Assembly: GCA_047602365.1 (NCBI GenBank)
Contig: JASGHM010000002.1
Coordinates: 2,294,001-2,358,000 of the forward strand
Origin: Piscinibacter sp047602365
GTDB taxonomy: Bacteria; Pseudomonadota; Gammaproteobacteria; Burkholderiales; Burkholderiaceae_C
Length of the DNA: 64,000 bases
Reading direction: 5' to 3'
A program made the position numbers and the translations under genes. The notes under the pieces were generated by a model. It ran no database searches. It was given only the letters and a program-made list of their open reading frames with translations, and had not been told where the DNA came from. Of this stretch, positions 61,761-64,000 are shown piece by piece; position 1 is the first letter of the stretch, and each line of letters opens with the position of its first letter.

Positions 61761-64000
61761 ATGTCCGTCTGGATCCGACGCATCCTCATCGCCCTCGTGG
61801 TGCTGGTCCTGCTGGCCGTCGCCGCCGGCGCCTGGCTGGTCGCCAGCTTCGACCCCAATCGCTACAAGGGCATCGCGGTCGACTGGATGAAGGCCAACCG
61901 CAACCGAACGCTGGCCATCGACGGCCCGGTGTCGCTGTCGGTGTTCCCGCGCATCGCGATCCAGGTCGACCAGGTCCGCCTCAGCGAGGCTGGCCGCAGC
62001 GAGAACTTCGCCGCGATCGAGCACGCCGCGCTGTCGGTCGACCTGCTGCCGCTGCTGCGCGGCCGCGTGGTGGTCGGGCGGGTCGAGGCCAGCGGCGTGC
62101 GCGTGCAGCTGCTGCGTGATGCGAAGGGAAAGCGCAACACCGACGACCTGGCCGGCGCGCCGGCCAGCGCCGAGAAGGACGGCGGCAAGACGGCAGAACC
62201 CGCGGCGGCCGGCGGTAAGCCGGTCGAACTGGACATCGACCGCGTCACGCTGACCGACCTGCGCGCCCGCGTGAAGGACGAGCAGGCCAAGCTCGATGGC
62301 GAGCTGGTCCTCGAACGCCTGGTCACCGGCCGCATCGCCGACGGCGTCGCCTCGCCGGTCGAACTGGCCGCGCGGCTCGACTTCCGCCAGCCGGCCGCCA
62401 AGGGCACGCTGGCGGGCAAGACCACGCTGACGCCGGCGCTCGCCACCGGTTCGTTCACGCTGGCCGACATGAACCTGGCGTGGAAGGGCGACCTGCCCGG
62501 CGCCGGCGGCGTCGACGCCAGCGTGCGCGGCGCGCTGGCGTTGGACGGCGCCCGCGGCGCGGTCGACGCGAAGAAGCTCGAGCTGCAGATCAGCGCCCGC
62601 GCCGGTGCCTTGCAGCTCGCCGGCAGCACACTGTCGGTGGCCGCCTTCGGCTTCGATCCGACCCGGCAGGCGCTGCACGTCGAGCAGTTGCAGCTGCGCC
62701 TGAAGGGCAGCCGCGGCAAGGACCCGCTGTCGCTGGACCTCGACTGGCCGCGGCTCGACGTCGAGGGCGAGAAGCTCAAGGGCAGCGCGCTCGAAGGCAA
62801 GCTCGCGCTCGGCGGCGAGCTGCCGATCGCCGCCAGCTTCCGCAGCGGCGCGCCGACCGGCACCTTCAGTGCCGTCGCCCTGCCCGGCTTCGAGGCGAAG
62901 ATCGGCAGCAGCGGCGCGGCGCGCAAGATCGACGGCACGCTGCGCGCCGACCTCGGCCTGCAGCCGGCCAAGTCGGCGCTGAGCCTGACGGCGCTGGACC
63001 TGAAGGCGACCGTCTCCGACAAGGAACTGAAGCCGCTCGCGCTGGCACTGAAGGGCCAGGCCAGTGCGTCGCCGCAGGCGGCGCAATGGGCAGTGTCCGG
63101 CCAGCTCAACGCCAACAGCTTCGCGATCGACGGCAACGCCAACCTGTCGGCCAGCCCGCTGTTCGTGAAGGCCAACGCACGCTTCGACAGCCTGGACCTG
63201 AACACGCTGCTGCCCGAGGGCGCCTCGGCCGGCACCACGCCGACGGCCGGCGCGTCGGCACCGGCACCGGCGCCGGCCAATGCGCCGGTCGACCTGTCCG
63301 GCCTGCGTGCGCTGAACGCCAACGTCGCGCTGCGTGCCGGCGCGCTGGCCTTCCGCCAGTACCGCCTCGCCGACGCGCGCGTCGAGGCCCAGCTCGACAA
63401 CGGCATGCTCAAGGTGCCGGTGCTGCAGGCCAAGGCCTGGGGCGGTGCGCTCGACGCCAACGCGTTGGCCGACGCCCGCGCCAACCGCATCGCGGTGAAG
63501 GCGGTGGCCAGTGGCGTCGACGTCAACGCGCTGCTGAAGGACGTGGCCGGCAAGGACATCCTCGAAGGCCGCGGCCGCGTCAATGTCGACGTCGACACCA
63601 CCGGCCGCAGCGTCGGCGAACTGCGCTCGCAGCTGCGCGGCACGGCGGCGCTGAACGTGCACGATGGCGCGATCAAGGGCATCAACCTGGCCAAGAGCCT
63701 GCGCCAGGCGAAGGCGGCGCTGTCGCTGCGCGCCGACGCCAGCGAGAAGGCGCGGCAGACCGAGAAGACCGACTTCTCCGAGCTGAGCGCGAGCTTCCAG
63801 ATCGCCGACGGCGTGGCACGCAGCAACGATCTCGACATGAAGAGCCCGTTCGTCCGTCTCGGCGGCGACGGCGCGATCGACATCGGCAAGGGGCGCATCG
63901 ACTACACCGCTCGTGCGACGGTGACCTCTGCCGCCACCGGCCAGGGTGGCGCCGAACTCGCCGCGCTGAAAGGCCTGACCGTGCCGGTGCGCCTGACGGG
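61761..64000 (+). CDS. AsmA family protein, N-terminal part (runs off window)
   Basis: The first 746 codons of a large envelope protein. An N-terminal membrane anchor (residues 6-28, RILIALVVLVLLAVAAGAWL) is followed by the AsmA signature SFDPNRYKGIAVDWMKANRNR. Repetitive beta-strand segments follow. The AsmA C-terminal domain begins near residue 630 (LNVHDGAIKGINLAKSLRQA, then KTDFSELSASFQIADGVAR and DMKSPFVRLGGDG). The frame is open to the window edge. AsmA-like proteins span the periplasm and are linked to outer-membrane lipid and protein homeostasis. The long antisense frames here are shadows. Confidence 0.92.
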   Translation, partial: MSVWIRRILIALVVLVLLAVAAGAWLVASFDPNRYKGIAVDWMKANRNRTLAIDGPVSLSVFPRIAIQVDQVRLSEAGRSENFAAIEHAALSVDLLPLLRGRVVVGRVEASGVRVQLLRDAKGKRNTDDLAGAPASAEKDGGKTAEPAAAGGKPVELDIDRVTLTDLRARVKDEQAKLDGELVLERLVTGRIADGVASPVELAARLDFRQPAAKGTLAGKTTLTPALATGSFTLADMNLAWKGDLPGAGGVDASVRGALALDGARGAVDAKKLELQISARAGALQLAGSTLSVAAFGFDPTRQALHVEQLQLRLKGSRGKDPLSLDLDWPRLDVEGEKLKGSALEGKLALGGELPIAASFRSGAPTGTFSAVALPGFEAKIGSSGAARKIDGTLRADLGLQPAKSALSLTALDLKATVSDKELKPLALALKGQASASPQAAQWAVSGQLNANSFAIDGNANLSASPLFVKANARFDSLDLNTLLPEGASAGTTPTAGASAPAPAPANAPVDLSGLRALNANVALRAGALAFRQYRLADARVEAQLDNGMLKVPVLQAKAWGGALDANALADARANRIAVKAVASGVDVNALLKDVAGKDILEGRGRVNVDVDTTGRSVGELRSQLRGTAALNVHDGAIKGINLAKSLRQAKAALSLRADASEKARQTEKTDFSELSASFQIADGVARSNDLDMKSPFVRLGGDGAIDIGKGRIDYTARATVTSAATGQGGAELAALKGLTVPVRLT

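Noticed and set aside
61683..63898. Two long minus-strand frames opposite AsmA
   Set aside because: AsmA signature residues and a continuous plus-strand frame explain the region.

Overview
The window is a chromosomal segment of a GC-rich betaproteobacterium. The gene neighbourhoods (fabD-fabH-plsX-rpmF-yceD-maf, lysS, an M61 peptidase next to a DUF3108 protein, dsbC next to a ubiquinone-type hydroxylase, AsmA) and the intergenic repeat element point to Burkholderiales, probably the Rubrivivax/Leptothrix/Methylibium side (inference). Coding density is very high. No stretch longer than about 165 bases lacks a gene. I found no tRNA, rRNA, CRISPR array, insertion sequence or phage gene.

Layout. 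(1) 1-7156: housekeeping. Fatty acid and phospholipid initiation genes (fabD start, fabH, plsX), rpmF and yceD run leftward. maf and a tetrapyrrole-methylase-type methyltransferase run rightward. An RhlE helicase and a MraY/WecA-type glycan transferase run leftward. (2) 7261-30563: a rightward operon of 17 tightly packed genes. In order these are dTDP-rhamnose synthesis (rmlBDAC), the ABC capsule exporter (kpsMTED), ManNAcA synthesis (wecBC), a methyltransferase-coiled coil-glycosyltransferase fusion, an acyl-AMP ligase, an acyl carrier protein, two paralogous alpha/beta hydrolases (the second fused to a heparinase II/III-type lyase), a secreted beta-helix protein, a CgeB-like glycosyltransferase and kpsC. 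(3) 30529-49885: a leftward operon of 17 genes that meets the first head-on. It carries diacetamido-uronic acid genes (wbpB/D/E-like), an epimerase, aminotransferases, acetyltransferase, glycosyltransferases, a Wzx-type flippase, an asparagine-synthetase-like amidotransferase, a methyltransferase, kdsD, a PglC-type initiating transferase, a WbpM/CapD-type dehydratase and kpsS. kpsC and kpsS overlap tail to tail by 35 bases. (4) 50007-64000: lysS, a flavin split-barrel oxidase-like gene, a VOC protein, enoyl-CoA hydratase, DUF3429/M61/DUF3108 genes, a GbsR/MarR-type regulator with cytochrome bd oxidase genes, dsbC, a UbiH-type hydroxylase and a truncated AsmA gene.

Together regions 2 and 3 form one capsule or exopolysaccharide locus of about 42.6 kb. 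It would make a rhamnose- and amino-uronic-acid-containing polymer, export at least one polymer through a Kps ABC system on a Kdo-linked lipid anchor, and probably flip a second lipid-linked unit through Wzx. The most unusual part is 17581-26309, where polymer length control, acyl activation, acyl transfer or hydrolysis and lyase functions appear to be linked.

Caution: eleven genes contain single-base frameshifts (15 in all, 14 of them an extra base). Ten of these lie between about 37.9 and 45.9 kb. In each case the protein continues convincingly in another frame, so I annotate the whole gene and give the junction. Sequencing or assembly error is as likely as real gene decay.
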